In this document: in pieces, positions 9,174-18,890 of the stretch
Numbering within the stretch: position 1 is the stretch's first letter
How the letters are laid out: each line of letters starts with the position of its first letter
Source: Pseudoalteromonas shioyasakiensis
Lineage (GTDB): Bacteria > Pseudomonadota > Gammaproteobacteria > Enterobacterales > Alteromonadaceae
Assembly (NCBI GenBank): GCA_013391845.1
Contig: CP058414.1
Location: 2,900,501 to 2,964,500, forward strand
Direction of reading: 5' to 3'
Length of the DNA: 64,000 nt
Notes under the pieces: generated by a model
Databases searched by the model: none
Told to the model about the DNA's origin: nothing
What the model saw: the letters and a program-made list of their open reading frames with translations, nothing else
Position numbers and translations under genes: made by a program

Positions 9174-9779
9174 TTATAGGTCGCCTTCGTTTTCAGAAAG
9201 GAATTTAGCAACACCTTCAGGGCTTGCATCCATACCTTTTTTACCTTCAGTCCAACCTGCTGGACATACTTCACCGTGCTCGCTATGGAACGCTAGCGCG
9301 TCAACCATGCGGATCATTTCGTCGATGTTACGGCCTAGTGGAAGGTCGTTAACTACTTGGTGACGTACGTTACCTTCTTCATCGATTAGGAAAGAACCAC
9401 GGAAAGCAACACCTGCTTCTGGGTGCTCAACGTCGTATGCTTGACAGATTTCGTGTTTAACGTCTGCAACTAGTGCATATTTAACTTGACCAATACCACC
9501 GTCAGCAACGGCAGTGTTACGCCATGCATTGTGTGAGAATTGTGAATCGATAGAAACACCGATTACTTCAACGCCACGCTTTTGGAACTCTTCAAAACGC
9601 TTGTCGAAAGCGATTAACTCTGAAGGACAAACGAAAGTGAAGTCTAACGGGTAAAAGAAGATAACTGCTTTTTTACCTTTGATAGTTTCTTTTAGGTTGA
9701 AGTTTTCAACGATTTCACCGTTACCAAGAACAGCTGCTGCAGTAAAGTCTGGTGCCTGACGGCCAACTAATACACCCAT
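9174..9779 (-). CDS. Typical 2-Cys peroxiredoxin (AhpC/Prx1 family)
   Basis: Thiol peroxidase of 200 residues that reduces hydrogen peroxide and organic peroxides. The peroxidatic Cys is in FYPLDFTFVCPSEL (about Cys51), the resolving Cys in GEVCPAGW (about Cys172), and the catalytic Arg is in the AFRGSF region. A GGIG motif is present, but the C-terminal YF motif of over-oxidation-sensitive peroxiredoxins is absent. The ATG at 9779 has GGAG upstream; a TTG at 9791 is rejected. It resembles the Prx1 branch (thioredoxin-dependent) more than enteric AhpC, and no ahpF reductase lies alongside. Convergent with the TonB receptor gene. Confidence 0.94.
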   Translation of the reverse strand: MGVLVGRQAPDFTAAAVLGNGEIVENFNLKETIKGKKAVIFFYPLDFTFVCPSELIAFDKRFEEFQKRGVEVIGVSIDSQFSHNAWRNTAVADGGIGQVKYALVADVKHEICQAYDVEHPEAGVAFRGSFLIDEEGNVRHQVVNDLPLGRNIDEMIRMVDALAFHSEHGEVCPAGWTEGKKGMDASPEGVAKFLSENEGDL

Positions 9780-10210
9780 TTTTATCTCCAAATATTTGAG
9801 TTTATTTCCAATTGCCTATGCAATACTCACTTATATATGGTTACTAAAAAGCAAAAACCAAGAGTAAGTATTGATAATTTGCAAGATAGTTTAATGAGGT
9901 TACAGACAAATGAACAATCGAAAAAAGCGATATGCCTAATCGGAAAAATTGATTCACGTTAAATACTGACGATTCTTATCAATTCGTGAAATAAGTGAGG
10001 ACCTTTTTATAGTGGTAGCGACAGGTCTAATCCCTCAAAATGATTAAGTATTATTAGTATTAATCTTGGTCAGAACAAAGCAGTGACGATAGAAAAGAAT
10101 GTCGTGCACACTTGCTCGTAAGTCTAACTTTCTGCTGTAAAAAGTTTGCGAACACAAAAAACCCAGCATCAAGCTGGGCTCTTAAAAAATAGAAAATCAA
10201 TTAGTGCTAC
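9780..10210. other. 431-bp intergenic region between peroxiredoxin and fadR
   Basis: No convincing reading frame or structured RNA was seen. It must contain the peroxiredoxin promoter; on the minus strand a TTGGTT and a TATATA lie about 18 bp apart around 9833-9862. I looked for an OxyR-type ATAG/CTAT array and found none that was convincing. The far end holds the fadR terminator at 10155-10180. Confidence 0.5.
10155..10180 (-). terminator. Intrinsic terminator of fadR
   Basis: On the minus strand the stem CCCAGC / GCTGGG (loop TTGAT) is followed by a run of T. It lies about 30 bases after the fadR stop. Confidence 0.85.
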
Positions 10211-10924
10211 CTAGTCCATGATATCTTCTGGCATATCACCACGGATTTGCTGCCAGATTTCACCTGTTTGATGACCGTATTTACGCATCATAGAAATCGC
10301 TCCATCGTGTTCACGACGCTCTGCCAGCACAGTTAAATCTTTATAAAACTGACGCGCTAATTCACGGGTACGTGAATCAGAGAAGTAATGGCAACCAATT
10401 TTTGAGTAGAAGCCTTTAAAGCCATTTAATATAAGCACGTAAATGCGGTTATTACCAGCAACGGCTAGTTCATGGTGAACTTTATAATCGTAATCAGCAA
10501 ATGCTTGAGCACTGTCTTCAAGCTCTTCACTTTGCGCTAAGATTTCAATTACACGCTCAGGGGCAAGCTTAATTGCCGCACGAGTGTAAATTGCGCTGAT
10601 ATTAGTACGAGCAGAAAGTAATTGATCTGTAAGCTCTGGCATTTTATCTTCATCTAGACGCGCAAGTGTTTCTAAAATATTTAGACCTGAGGTTTCCCAG
10701 AAGTTATTTACACGAGTAGGTTTACCGTGTTGAATTGTTAACCAACCATCACGAGCTAAACGCTGCAGTACTTCACGTAACGTTGTGCGTGTTACACCAA
10801 TAAGTTCTGACAATTCACGTTCGGCAGGAAGAATTGAGCCAGGCGGAAAGTCACCATTCCAAATAGATTCTACAATGTATTCTTCAGCAAAACCTGCTGG
10901 GCTTTTCGCTTTAAAAATTCTCAT
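10211..10924 (-). CDS. fadR: Fatty acid metabolism regulator FadR
   Basis: GntR-family acyl-CoA-responsive regulator: it represses fatty acid degradation genes and activates fabA/fabB in relatives. The N-terminal winged helix is almost identical to that of E. coli FadR ([34 protein letters not shown]), followed by [19 protein letters not shown] and the C-terminal acyl-CoA-binding helical domain (about residues 80-237). The length (237) is normal. It is divergent from nhaB, the same pairing as in E. coli. A well-formed FadR operator could not be identified in the intergenic region. Confidence 0.96.
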   Translation of the reverse strand: MRIFKAKSPAGFAEEYIVESIWNGDFPPGSILPAERELSELIGVTRTTLREVLQRLARDGWLTIQHGKPTRVNNFWETSGLNILETLARLDEDKMPELTDQLLSARTNISAIYTRAAIKLAPERVIEILAQSEELEDSAQAFADYDYKVHHELAVAGNNRIYVLILNGFKGFYSKIGCHYFSDSRTRELARQFYKDLTVLAERREHDGAISMMRKYGHQTGEIWQQIRGDMPEDIMD

Positions 10925-11157
10925 TCAATTTCCACTTGAGTTAGCAACTACTTTTACCGCATTTGGCATTCAACTCACTGATTGTACCAGATGATCAGCA
11001 ACTAACAAGTAAACTAACTCTGCTGTGCATAAAAATCTTTAAGATCTCGTTAAATAAGTGACCTTTTGGATTAAAAGCACACCAAACGACAATACTTTCG
11101 ATATACTCAACTTCTAATTATTTACAATAACAACCAGCACTAATAAAAGGTACGGCC

Positions 11158-12738
11158 ATGCAACAGCGCGTTTTACCAGCAATATTTAAAAACTTTTTGG
11201 GGACTTCGCCACAGTGGTATAAATACACCATTATTGCGTTTTTACTAATCAACCCAGTTTTATTTCAACTTAACCCTTATCTGGCAGGATGGGTATTAGT
11301 GCTCGAGTTTATCTTCACACTCGCAATGGCGCTAAAGTGTTACCCGCTTCAACCAGGTGGCTTATTAGCCATAGAGGCGTTGTTTATTGGAATGACAACA
11401 GCCGGCCAAGTTGAGCATGAAATAGTACAGAATATTGATGTAATTCTGTTACTTATCTTTATGGTTGCAGGCATATACTTTATGAAAGACTTGCTTTTGT
11501 ATATTTTCACAAAGCTTGTTGTTTCGGTGCGTAGCAAGACCGTGTTATCGCTGTCGTTTACAATTGCAGCTGCCTTCTTATCCGCTTTCTTAGATGCGTT
11601 AACGGTTATGGCTGTGGTTATTGCCGTCGCTATGGGTTTCTATAGCATTTATCATAAAGTGGCATCTGGCAAAGATTCTAACAGTGAGCACGATATTAAC
11701 GATGATAACCAGGTACGTCCTGTCAATCGCCAAGAGCTTGAAGAGTTTCGCGCTTTCTTACGTAACTTGTTGATGCATGCATCAATTGGTACTGCCTTAG
11801 GTGGTGTGTGTACTATGGTAGGAGAGCCACAAAATTTAATTATTGCGGAACGAGCTGGCTGGTTCTTTGGCGAGTTTTTCTTTCGTATGCTGCCTATTAC
11901 TTTGCCTGTAATGATTGCAGGTATTGCCACGACTTTCTTCCTAGAGAAAACCAAAGCATTTGGCTATGGTGCCAAACTCCCAGCACCCATTCACACTATA
12001 TTATCGGACCACGCTAAAAAGCTTGAGAAAAAACGTACTACACGCGATAAAGTGAACTTAGCTATTCAAGCATTTATCGCTGTTTGGTTGATTATAGGTC
12101 TAGCACTTCATTTAGCCACTGTTGGTTTAATTGGCTTATCGGTAATTATTTTTGCGACAGCCAGTGCCGGCATCATTGAAGAACACCAACTAGGTAAAGC
12201 ATTTGAAGAAGCCCTGCCATTCACTGCATTACTTTGCGTATTTTTCTCAATTGTTGCCGTTATTATCGACCAGCATTTATTTACACCCGTGATCGCATGG
12301 GTACTTACTTTTGAAGGCCAGCTGCAATTAGTCATGTTCTTCATAGCTAACGGTATTCTGTCGATGGTCAGTGACAATGTTTTCGTAGGTACTGTGTATA
12401 TAAACGAAGTTGCTGCTGCACTACAAGCAGGTCAAATTACTCGTGATCAGTTCGATTTACTGGCTGTGGCTATTAACACAGGTACTAACTTGCCAAGTGT
12501 TGCTACCCCTAATGGCCAAGCTGCGTTCTTGTTCTTGTTAACATCAACATTAGCACCTGTACTAAGGCTGTCTTACGGGCGCATGGTTTATATGGCCCTA
12601 CCATATACCATAGTGTTAACGATTGTTGGTTTGAGTATGACCTTATTTAGCCTATCTGATATGACAGATTTACTCTATCAATGGGGCTTAATCAACCACC
12701 ATACGGGTGTGTTACCAGGCTCACTTGGTGGTCATTAA
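11158..12738 (+). CDS. nhaB: Na+/H+ antiporter NhaB
   Basis: Inner-membrane sodium/proton antiporter of 526 residues, close to the family's usual length of about 515. About twelve membrane segments are visible. The motif region [23 protein letters not shown] is typical of the ion transporter superfamily, and [23 protein letters not shown] and [20 protein letters not shown] are NhaB signatures. AAGGT lies eight bases before the ATG. It fits sodium homeostasis in a marine bacterium. Divergent from fadR. Confidence 0.96.
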   Translation: MQQRVLPAIFKNFLGTSPQWYKYTIIAFLLINPVLFQLNPYLAGWVLVLEFIFTLAMALKCYPLQPGGLLAIEALFIGMTTAGQVEHEIVQNIDVILLLIFMVAGIYFMKDLLLYIFTKLVVSVRSKTVLSLSFTIAAAFLSAFLDALTVMAVVIAVAMGFYSIYHKVASGKDSNSEHDINDDNQVRPVNRQELEEFRAFLRNLLMHASIGTALGGVCTMVGEPQNLIIAERAGWFFGEFFFRMLPITLPVMIAGIATTFFLEKTKAFGYGAKLPAPIHTILSDHAKKLEKKRTTRDKVNLAIQAFIAVWLIIGLALHLATVGLIGLSVIIFATASAGIIEEHQLGKAFEEALPFTALLCVFFSIVAVIIDQHLFTPVIAWVLTFEGQLQLVMFFIANGILSMVSDNVFVGTVYINEVAAALQAGQITRDQFDLLAVAINTGTNLPSVATPNGQAAFLFLLTSTLAPVLRLSYGRMVYMALPYTIVLTIVGLSMTLFSLSDMTDLLYQWGLINHHTGVLPGSLGGH

Positions 12739-12744
12739 TCTAAA

Positions 12745-12772
12745 CAAAAAAGCCCGCGAAATGCGGGCTTTT
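12745..12772. terminator. Bidirectional intrinsic terminator, nhaB/tyrA
   Basis: A 7-bp stem AGCCCGC / GCGGGCT (loop GAAAT) is preceded by AAAAA and followed by TTTT. It sits between two convergent genes. Confidence 0.85.
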
Positions 12773-12793
12773 GGTTTTATTGAGTATGAGTAT

Positions 12794-13927
12794 TTAATCT
12801 AACACTTTTGCATCGTTCGCTTTGTTTAGTAAGCTTCGGCTTTGCGTTAAGAAATGCGCTGTCGCATCAGAGAAATACTCTTTCGCATCTGCAAACGCGG
12901 CAATCAATGCAGCTTTATCACCTGCTTTGAGTTTTTCGAGGGTTTCCGCAAAAGTATCTTGGTAATTTGCAAGTAATGATTCTACATCGTCGAATTGCGC
13001 TAACATGATATCAGAATATAGTTCAGGTGACTGAGCAAACAATCTCCCAACCATCATTAACTCTAACTGATAAATTGGTGATGAACAGCTGCGAAGCTCT
13101 GCCAACGTATGACTTTGCTTGGCAAGAAACTGACCGTATACAAAGGTTGTTAAGTGACGCATTACCTGAATGATTTGCATCGCTTCATCATGTTTTTTAG
13201 CATCCATTTCAACCACTTGACATCCCCAAACTTGGAGTTGCGCCATTAGCCCTTTAGCTACTTCATGATCTCGCCCTTCACACACAACAACGGTTTGTTT
13301 TACCCAGTGTGAAATATCTGGACCAAACATGGGATGCAACCCGACTACTGGGCCGCTATGAGCCGCCATTAGGGCTTTTAAAGGCTTTTGCTTAACTGAT
13401 GTAATATCAACTAATAAACAGTCATCATCGAGTGTTGGTAATGCCGAAACTACGTGTTCAAGTGCATTAATTGGTACACTCACAAGGACTAATTTTGCCC
13501 CTTTTAATATCGCTTCACTCTGTGCTTGCTGTGCTTTATCTAAAATACGGACTTCATAACCTGAACGAGCAAATTGTTGAGCAAATAGCTGACCCATGGC
13601 ACCTTCACCACCAACAATTACAATGGGTGATAACTGAGGTGCAACACAAGCGAGGCTACCTTGCTGGTTTTGATACGCTTCACGCATCATACGGCGCAGG
13701 ATATCTTCAACTAACTCAGGGTTAACCCCTTGTGCGACTGCTTCTTTGCGGCGAGCTGCAAGTAAATCAGCCTCGCGATCTGGGGCATGTAATGGCGCAC
13801 CGATTTGTTGCTTAATTGCGCCTATTTTTTCTGTAATCCCATTACGCTTTGCCAGTAATGCCACCAATTGCGCATCACATTCATCTATTCCTGCTCTTAA
13901 ATCAGCTAGATCATTCACTGTTACCAC
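12794..13927 (-). CDS. tyrA: Bifunctional chorismate mutase / prephenate dehydrogenase
   Basis: T-protein of tyrosine biosynthesis: converts chorismate to prephenate and then to 4-hydroxyphenylpyruvate with NAD+. An AroQ-type chorismate mutase domain (about residues 1-90, LRAGIDECDAQLVALLAKRN, EDILRRMMREAYQN) precedes a Rossmann prephenate dehydrogenase domain opening with VIVGGEGAMGQLFA and containing LHPMFGPD. The GTG at 13927 is preferred because a GAGGTG ribosome-binding site lies seven bases upstream and it gives the family N-terminus; the longer TTG start at 13942 would overlap that site. The usual partner aroF is not adjacent. Confidence 0.95.
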   Translation of the reverse strand: MVTVNDLADLRAGIDECDAQLVALLAKRNGITEKIGAIKQQIGAPLHAPDREADLLAARRKEAVAQGVNPELVEDILRRMMREAYQNQQGSLACVAPQLSPIVIVGGEGAMGQLFAQQFARSGYEVRILDKAQQAQSEAILKGAKLVLVSVPINALEHVVSALPTLDDDCLLVDITSVKQKPLKALMAAHSGPVVGLHPMFGPDISHWVKQTVVVCEGRDHEVAKGLMAQLQVWGCQVVEMDAKKHDEAMQIIQVMRHLTTFVYGQFLAKQSHTLAELRSCSSPIYQLELMMVGRLFAQSPELYSDIMLAQFDDVESLLANYQDTFAETLEKLKAGDKAALIAAFADAKEYFSDATAHFLTQSRSLLNKANDAKVLD

Positions 13928-14145
13928 GTTACTACACCTCAAACCCTAAAAACGTAAATAATTATATACAAAAAAGTAAAGCTTTTAATACAAATTATAG
14001 TAACAGGATAACAGCCAAAGCACAAAGCCCTAACGTGCATGTCGCATAGCTTATAAAGGGATAAATAGAGGTCAGTCGATCAGTTTGAAGGGAGTACTTA
14101 GGTGTCTCACAAAGGGGGGAAAATTATTTTTGTGGTATAAAAACC

Positions 14146-14181
14146 AAAACGGGCTGCAACCTAAGGCTGCAACCCGTTTTA
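14146..14181 (-). terminator. Intrinsic terminator of the rpsP-rplS operon
   Basis: An inverted repeat AAAACGGG / CCCGTTTT extends through a mismatch into a further four-pair stem. Read on the minus strand it ends in a T-rich tract, 25 bases after the rplS stop. Confidence 0.85.
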
Positions 14182-14205
14182 TTTTGCGTTGTAAAACAGC
14201 GCGTA

Positions 14206-14565
14206 TTAGTTAAGTTTTTCTCTAATACGTGCAGATTTACCAGAACGCTCACGTAGATAGTAAAGTTTCGCACGGCGAACAGCACCGCGACGTTTAACTG
14301 AGATACTATCGATAAGAGGGCTGTGCGTTTGGAATACACGCTCAACACCTTCACCGCTCGAAATTTTACGAACTGTGAATGCTGAGTGAAGACCACGATT
14401 ACGCTTAGCGATTACAACACCTTCAAAGGCCTGTAGACGCTCTTTGTTACCTTCTTTTACACGTACCTGTACAACAACTGTATCACCAGCGCCGAATGCT
14501 GGTACGTCTGATTTAAGCTGCTCTTCTTCAAGCGCTTTAATAATATTTTGGTTTACTTTTGCCAT
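14206..14565 (-). CDS. rplS: 50S ribosomal protein L19
   Basis: Ribosomal protein L19 (119 residues), at the 30S-50S interface. Recognised from [45 protein letters not shown] and the ending [19 protein letters not shown]. The start is the ATG at 14565 ([16 protein letters not shown]), not the upstream in-frame codon. It is the last gene of the rpsP-rimM-trmD-rplS operon, 33 bases after trmD. Confidence 0.98.
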   Translation of the reverse strand: MAKVNQNIIKALEEEQLKSDVPAFGAGDTVVVQVRVKEGNKERLQAFEGVVIAKRNRGLHSAFTVRKISSGEGVERVFQTHSPLIDSISVKRRGAVRRAKLYYLRERSGKSARIREKLN

Positions 14566-14598
14566 TATATTTCTCACTTTCCTAGGTGTAACTGTCTT

Positions 14599-15366
14599 CT
14601 AGCCACAAGCTTGTTGGTACTCTTGCTGAAACTCAGCAAGGAGTGCCGCTTGCTCCTCAGTCAGAGCTAGGTTATGCAACAAGTCAGGACGACGAAGCCA
14701 AGTTCTACCAAGTGATTGCTTTGTGCGCCACTTAGCGATTTCTTGGTGGTTTCCGCTGAGCAATACAGCAGGCACCTGTTTATCATCCAATGTCTCTGGC
14801 CGTGTATAGTGAGGACAATCAAGCAAGCCATTCGAAAATGAATCTTGCTCAGCTGACTGGTTATGACCTAACACCCCTGGTACTAATCGTGCTACTGCAT
14901 CAATTAGCGTCATTGCGGGTAGTTCACCACCACTTAAAATAAAATCACCAATTGACCATTCTTCGTCAACGTATGATTCTATAATTCGCTCATCTATACC
15001 TTCATAGCGACCGGCAATTAAAATCAGCTTTTCTGAATGCGCAAGTTCACTTGCACCTTGCTGATCTAATTTGCGCCCTTGCGGTGACATATAAATTACT
15101 TTTGCACCATCACCTGCCGCTTTTTTAGCGTCAAGGATAGCTTGTTTCAATGGTTCAACCATCATTAACATGCCAGGACCACCCCCGTAAGGACGGTCAT
15201 CTACAGTTCTATGCTTATCAGTAGCATAGTCACGCGGATTCCAGCAGTTAAAGTCAATTAGACCATTTTTAACTGCGCGACCTGTAACCCCTTGAGTGGT
15301 AATCGCATCAAACATGTCCGGGAAAAGGCTAATCACCCCTACCCATAGCGAACTCGTTTGTGACAT
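14599..15366 (-). CDS. trmD: tRNA (guanine-N1-)-methyltransferase TrmD
   Basis: SPOUT-class methyltransferase that makes m1G37 in tRNAs to prevent frameshifting, using SAM. The knot motifs are intact: [25 protein letters not shown] (here [15 protein letters not shown]) and [20 protein letters not shown]. At 255 residues the length is normal. The ATG overlaps the rimM stop by one base (TAATG), indicating translational coupling in the operon. Confidence 0.98.
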   Translation of the reverse strand: MSQTSSLWVGVISLFPDMFDAITTQGVTGRAVKNGLIDFNCWNPRDYATDKHRTVDDRPYGGGPGMLMMVEPLKQAILDAKKAAGDGAKVIYMSPQGRKLDQQGASELAHSEKLILIAGRYEGIDERIIESYVDEEWSIGDFILSGGELPAMTLIDAVARLVPGVLGHNQSAEQDSFSNGLLDCPHYTRPETLDDKQVPAVLLSGNHQEIAKWRTKQSLGRTWLRRPDLLHNLALTEEQAALLAEFQQEYQQACG

Positions 15367-15899
15367 TAAAACCCTGGGTCCCAGTCAACGGTAATTTCTC
15401 TTGCATCATATTTAACTTCTTTAATAACAGAGTCTGTTAAGAAAGGAATTAAACGTTCTGCTTGGCCAAATGCATCTTTTTTGTTTGCTTTCACAACCAA
15501 AACATCATTTGAGCCTGTCTCCATAAGGTCATCGACTGTGCCTAAGTTATAACCTTTATCAGTTATAACAGACATGCCGATCAGATCTCGCCAATAGAAT
15601 TCACCTTGCGGTAATTCTGGTAGCTGCGCTGCGTCTACTGAGATTTCTACATTGGTTAAAGCCATTGCTTCGTCTCGGTCGTTTACTTGCGCAACTTTAG
15701 CGATAAAGCCTTTGTTGTGGCGACGCCAGTCGACCACTTCTAAGGTCTGCCATTTACCTTGCTGCCCTATCAACCATGGGCTGAAATCGAAGATCCCTTC
15801 GGGATCATCAGTAAATGAATGCACCTTAAGCCAGCCCTTTATACCATACGGGGCACCGAGCTTTCCTACTGTAATATACGAGGTGTTCTCTTGACTCAT
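15366..15899 (-). CDS. rimM: Ribosome maturation factor RimM
   Basis: 30S assembly factor that acts on the 3' (head) domain through S19. Two parts are visible: an N-terminal RimM domain ([21 protein letters not shown]) and a C-terminal PRC-barrel ([40 protein letters not shown], ending in DWDPGF). The length is 177 residues. It lies between rpsP and trmD, coupled to the latter. Confidence 0.97.
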   Translation of the reverse strand: MSQENTSYITVGKLGAPYGIKGWLKVHSFTDDPEGIFDFSPWLIGQQGKWQTLEVVDWRRHNKGFIAKVAQVNDRDEAMALTNVEISVDAAQLPELPQGEFYWRDLIGMSVITDKGYNLGTVDDLMETGSNDVLVVKANKKDAFGQAERLIPFLTDSVIKEVKYDAREITVDWDPGF

Positions 15900-15916
15900 G
15901 GTTACTCTTACGCCTA

Positions 15917-16165
15917 TTAAGCCGCTTTACGAGCGTCTTTAACTAACTTAGCTACGCGATCTGAAAGAGATGCGCCTTGACCTACCCAGTGTTCAACACG
16001 AGATAAATCTAAACGTACTTTTTCTTCCTGACCAGAAGCAATTGGGTTAAAGAAACCTACTTTCTCGATGAAGCGACCGTCACGCGAGAAACGGCTATCC
16101 GCAACCACAATTTGATAGAAAGGGCGTTTTTTAGCGCCACCACGTTGCAAACGAATAGTTACCAT
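15917..16165 (-). CDS. rpsP: 30S ribosomal protein S16
   Basis: Ribosomal protein S16 of 82 residues: [39 protein letters not shown], ending VKDARKAA. The frame runs further upstream, but the ATG at 16165 has GAGG five to eight bases before it and gives the universal N-terminus. First gene of the operon with rimM, trmD and rplS. Confidence 0.98.
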   Translation of the reverse strand: MVTIRLQRGGAKKRPFYQIVVADSRFSRDGRFIEKVGFFNPIASGQEEKVRLDLSRVEHWVGQGASLSDRVAKLVKDARKAA

Positions 16166-16233
16166 ACCGTCCTCTACATTAGATTGACTGTTTTCATTAA
16201 TAAGATTTACTCCCCAGTACGGGAAGCTGGGGA

Positions 16234-16261
16234 ATTGTACGAGTTTTTTGCAACATTGCAA
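16234..16261 (-). promoter_or_regulatory. Candidate sigma-70 promoter of the rpsP operon
   Basis: On the minus strand TTGCAA (16261-16256) and TACAAT (16239-16234) are separated by 16 bp, about 70 bases before rpsP. A TCCCCAG / CTGGGGA inverted repeat (16211-16233) overlaps the expected start site and could be a control element. Confidence 0.5.
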
Positions 16262-16355
16262 GTAAGAACTGCTGCAAAATGTAAGTTTAGTTGATTAAAC
16301 ACTGATCTGGCCTTTAAATCTTACATGCAGCTAACAACTATGCATAAATTATCTA

Positions 16356-16385
16356 CAAAAAAAGGAGCTATACGCTCCTTTTTAT
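16356..16385 (-). terminator. Intrinsic terminator of ffh
   Basis: The stem AAAGGAGC / GCTCCTTT (loop TATAC), flanked by A-rich and T-rich tracts, lies 20-50 bases after the ffh stop. It also insulates the rpsP promoter. Confidence 0.85.
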
Positions 16386-16405
16386 ACACTTAATAAAAAG
16401 CGCTA

Positions 16406-17782
16406 TTAAAATTTAGGACCACCACCCATCATGCCAGGTGGTAACATGCCTTTCATACCGCGCATCATTTTCTTCATACCCCCCTTGCCTTTCATCTTTT
16501 TCATCATCTTCTGCATTTGCGTAAATTGCTTAAGCAGTTTGTTGATTTCTTGCACTTGGGTACCAGAGCCTGCGGCAATACGTTTTTTACGAGAGCCCTT
16601 GATGATTTCAGGACGCGCGCGCTCTTTTGGTGTCATTGAGTTAATGATGGCTTCCATTTGTACGAAAGTCTTATCGCCCATCTGCCCTTTTACGGCGTCT
16701 GGTAAGTTTTGCATGCCCGGTAGCTTATCAAGCATCGACATCATACCGCCCATGTTCTTCATTTGACGAAGTTGCTCAGCAAAGTCATCTAATGTAAAGC
16801 CGTCACCTTTAAATACTTTCTCAGCAACTTTAGCCGCTTTCTCTTTATCTACTTTCATTTCGACTTCTTCGATTAATGAAAGTACATCACCCATACCTAG
16901 GATACGAGAAGCAATACGGTCAGGGTGGAAAGGTTCAAGTGCATCAGTGCGCTCACCTACACCCATAAACTTGATCGGCTTACCGGTAATATGACGGATT
17001 GATAATGCAGCACCACCACGAGCATCACCATCAGTCTTTGTTAAGATCACACCACTCAAAGGTAGCGCTTCATCAAATGCTTTTGCGGTGTTTGCTGCAT
17101 CTTGACCTGTCATCGCGTCAACGACGAATAAGGTTTCGATTGGATTAATCGCACTGTGCAGTGCTTTGATCTCGTCCATCATGTCGTTATCGACATGTAA
17201 ACGACCTGCAGTATCGACTAATACTACATCGATGAACTTTTTCTTCGCGTGTGAAATCGCATTATTCGCAATATCTACTGGCTTTTGTGAGATATCGCTT
17301 GGGAAGAACTCAACACCCACTTCATCAGCAAGTGTTTCTAGCTGTTTGATTGCTGCCGGACGATAAACGTCAGCACTAACAACTAACACAGACTTTTTCT
17401 TACGCTCTTTTAAGAATTTAGCTAGTTTACCAACACTGGTTGTTTTACCAGCACCTTGTAGGCCCGCCATCATCACTACCGCAGGCGGCTGCGCATTAAG
17501 GCTTAACTCTTCATTTGCTTCACCCATTGCCTTTTCAAGTTCTTCACGAACAATCTTAATAAAGACTTGGCCTGGACTTAAGCTTTTCGTTACTTCAACA
17601 CCAACGGCGCGTTCTTTAACTTGCTTAACGAACTCACGAACAACAGGTAATGCAACGTCCGCTTCCAAAAATGCCATGCGGACTTCACGTAATGTATCTT
17701 TTATATTTTCTTCAGTTAGGCGTCCGCGGCCACTGATATTTTTTAAGGTTTTACCTAAGCGTTCTTGGAGATTCTCAAACAT
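16406..17782 (-). CDS. ffh: Signal recognition particle protein Ffh
   Basis: SRP54 GTPase that binds nascent inner-membrane proteins together with 4.5S RNA and hands them to FtsY. It has the N domain (about 1-85), the G domain with AGLQGAGKTTS (G1), VLVDTAGRLHVD (G3) and ILTKTDGDARGG (G4), and a methionine-rich M domain ending GMLPPGMMGGGPKF. The length is 458. The partner RNA ffs is also in this window (near 43.7 kb). It is monocistronic and divergent from ypjD, as in E. coli. Confidence 0.98.
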   Translation of the reverse strand: MFENLQERLGKTLKNISGRGRLTEENIKDTLREVRMAFLEADVALPVVREFVKQVKERAVGVEVTKSLSPGQVFIKIVREELEKAMGEANEELSLNAQPPAVVMMAGLQGAGKTTSVGKLAKFLKERKKKSVLVVSADVYRPAAIKQLETLADEVGVEFFPSDISQKPVDIANNAISHAKKKFIDVVLVDTAGRLHVDNDMMDEIKALHSAINPIETLFVVDAMTGQDAANTAKAFDEALPLSGVILTKTDGDARGGAALSIRHITGKPIKFMGVGERTDALEPFHPDRIASRILGMGDVLSLIEEVEMKVDKEKAAKVAEKVFKGDGFTLDDFAEQLRQMKNMGGMMSMLDKLPGMQNLPDAVKGQMGDKTFVQMEAIINSMTPKERARPEIIKGSRKKRIAAGSGTQVQEINKLLKQFTQMQKMMKKMKGKGGMKKMMRGMKGMLPPGMMGGGPKF

Positions 17783-18025
17783 GTAAAGGTTCCGATAAAA
17801 CGTGTTTCACCTGTAGTGTACATAAAACAGACAAGTTTGAAGACAATACAGGCAATATTAAAATTTAATTACTAGCAGTATACCGTAAATGGTGGTCGAC
17901 AATACAGTGTTCAAGTGTGTAGTTTGAGTTTCTTTTTACAAACTCTATGCTTTTTCCTTGCTATAAAATACAATGGCATCAAAGAGACAAGGATTTATCT
18001 ATATAAATTAAGTGGCCAAAACACG

Positions 18026-18829
18026 ATGATTATTAGTTTAACTATTATTGCTAGTTTGTTTTATGTGTTAGCAACGTCACATGTGCTATCACGCCTTTTC
18101 CACAAACAAGGTCCGAGCCAAAAACTCACAGTGATACTAAGCACTGTGGCTATCCTTGCCCATATGCTATTACTGGTTAATTCAGTTTTTCGTGCTGACG
18201 GTCAAGATTTGAGTATCGTCAACGTTGCTTTATTGACCTGTTGGGTCATCGTAGTATCCGTTACAGCTGTGTCGCTCAAGTTCCCTGCTACCTTATTACT
18301 ACCAGTTGTGTATGGTTTTGCGGCCTTACTTACACTTGCCAGCTTATTTATTCCGCATCATGTGATTTTACAATCAATAGATGTTGAACTTGGCTTAGTC
18401 ACTCATATATCGTTATCACTTTTGGCATATTGTGTGCTGATAATCTCGACACTCTATGCGGTACAGTTTTACTTTATTGATAAGCGTTTAAAGCGCAAAG
18501 ACTTAGCAATCGTACACAGTCATCTTCCACCTTTAATGGTCGTTGAGCGTCAGCTTTATCAATTACTCACGCTTGGTACAATTCTACTTACCTTTGCACT
18601 ACTTTCTGGGTTTATCTTCTTAGAAGGTATGTTTGCCAGTGAATTTATCCATAAAACGGTTTTATCGTTAATTGCTTGGCTTATTTTCACTGTTGTAACA
18701 GTGGGTCACTTACGTCAAGGCTGGCGTGGTAAACCCGTGGTGTTTTCGATCATGATAGCCGCTTTTATCTTGTCGCTTGCTTATTTTGGCAGCCGTTTCA
18801 TCCAAGAAGTGATTCTAAATAAGTTTTAA
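18026..18829 (+). CDS. ypjD: YpjD/CcsA-family inner membrane protein
   Basis: Polytopic membrane protein of 267 residues with about eight hydrophobic segments and the cytochrome c assembly (CcsA/HemX) pattern, including LVTHISLSLLAYCVL and the C-terminal LSLIAWLIFTVVTVGHLRQG with a conserved His. The frame starts at 17915, but the ATG at 18026 (MIISLTIIASLFYVL) fits the family and avoids an atypical leader. It sits between ffh and the corB-type gene, exactly as ypjD does in E. coli. The function is unproven; the fold suggests haem or quinone handling. Confidence 0.85.
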   Translation: MIISLTIIASLFYVLATSHVLSRLFHKQGPSQKLTVILSTVAILAHMLLLVNSVFRADGQDLSIVNVALLTCWVIVVSVTAVSLKFPATLLLPVVYGFAALLTLASLFIPHHVILQSIDVELGLVTHISLSLLAYCVLIISTLYAVQFYFIDKRLKRKDLAIVHSHLPPLMVVERQLYQLLTLGTILLTFALLSGFIFLEGMFASEFIHKTVLSLIAWLIFTVVTVGHLRQGWRGKPVVFSIMIAAFILSLAYFGSRFIQEVILNKF

Positions 18830-18890
18830 CTTGACTCAGCAAGCTGTCTCTAGCTTAATATGCACTGATTTATAAAAAAAGGATCCATCG

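Noticed and set aside
9838..9920. A possible OxyR site upstream of the peroxiredoxin gene
   Set aside because: GATAG-like fragments exist, but not the four spaced ATAG/CTAT quarter-sites of the consensus.
10985..11005. A possible FadR operator between fadR and nhaB (ACCAGATGATCAGC)
   Set aside because: Only one half resembles the consensus; too weak to list as a site.
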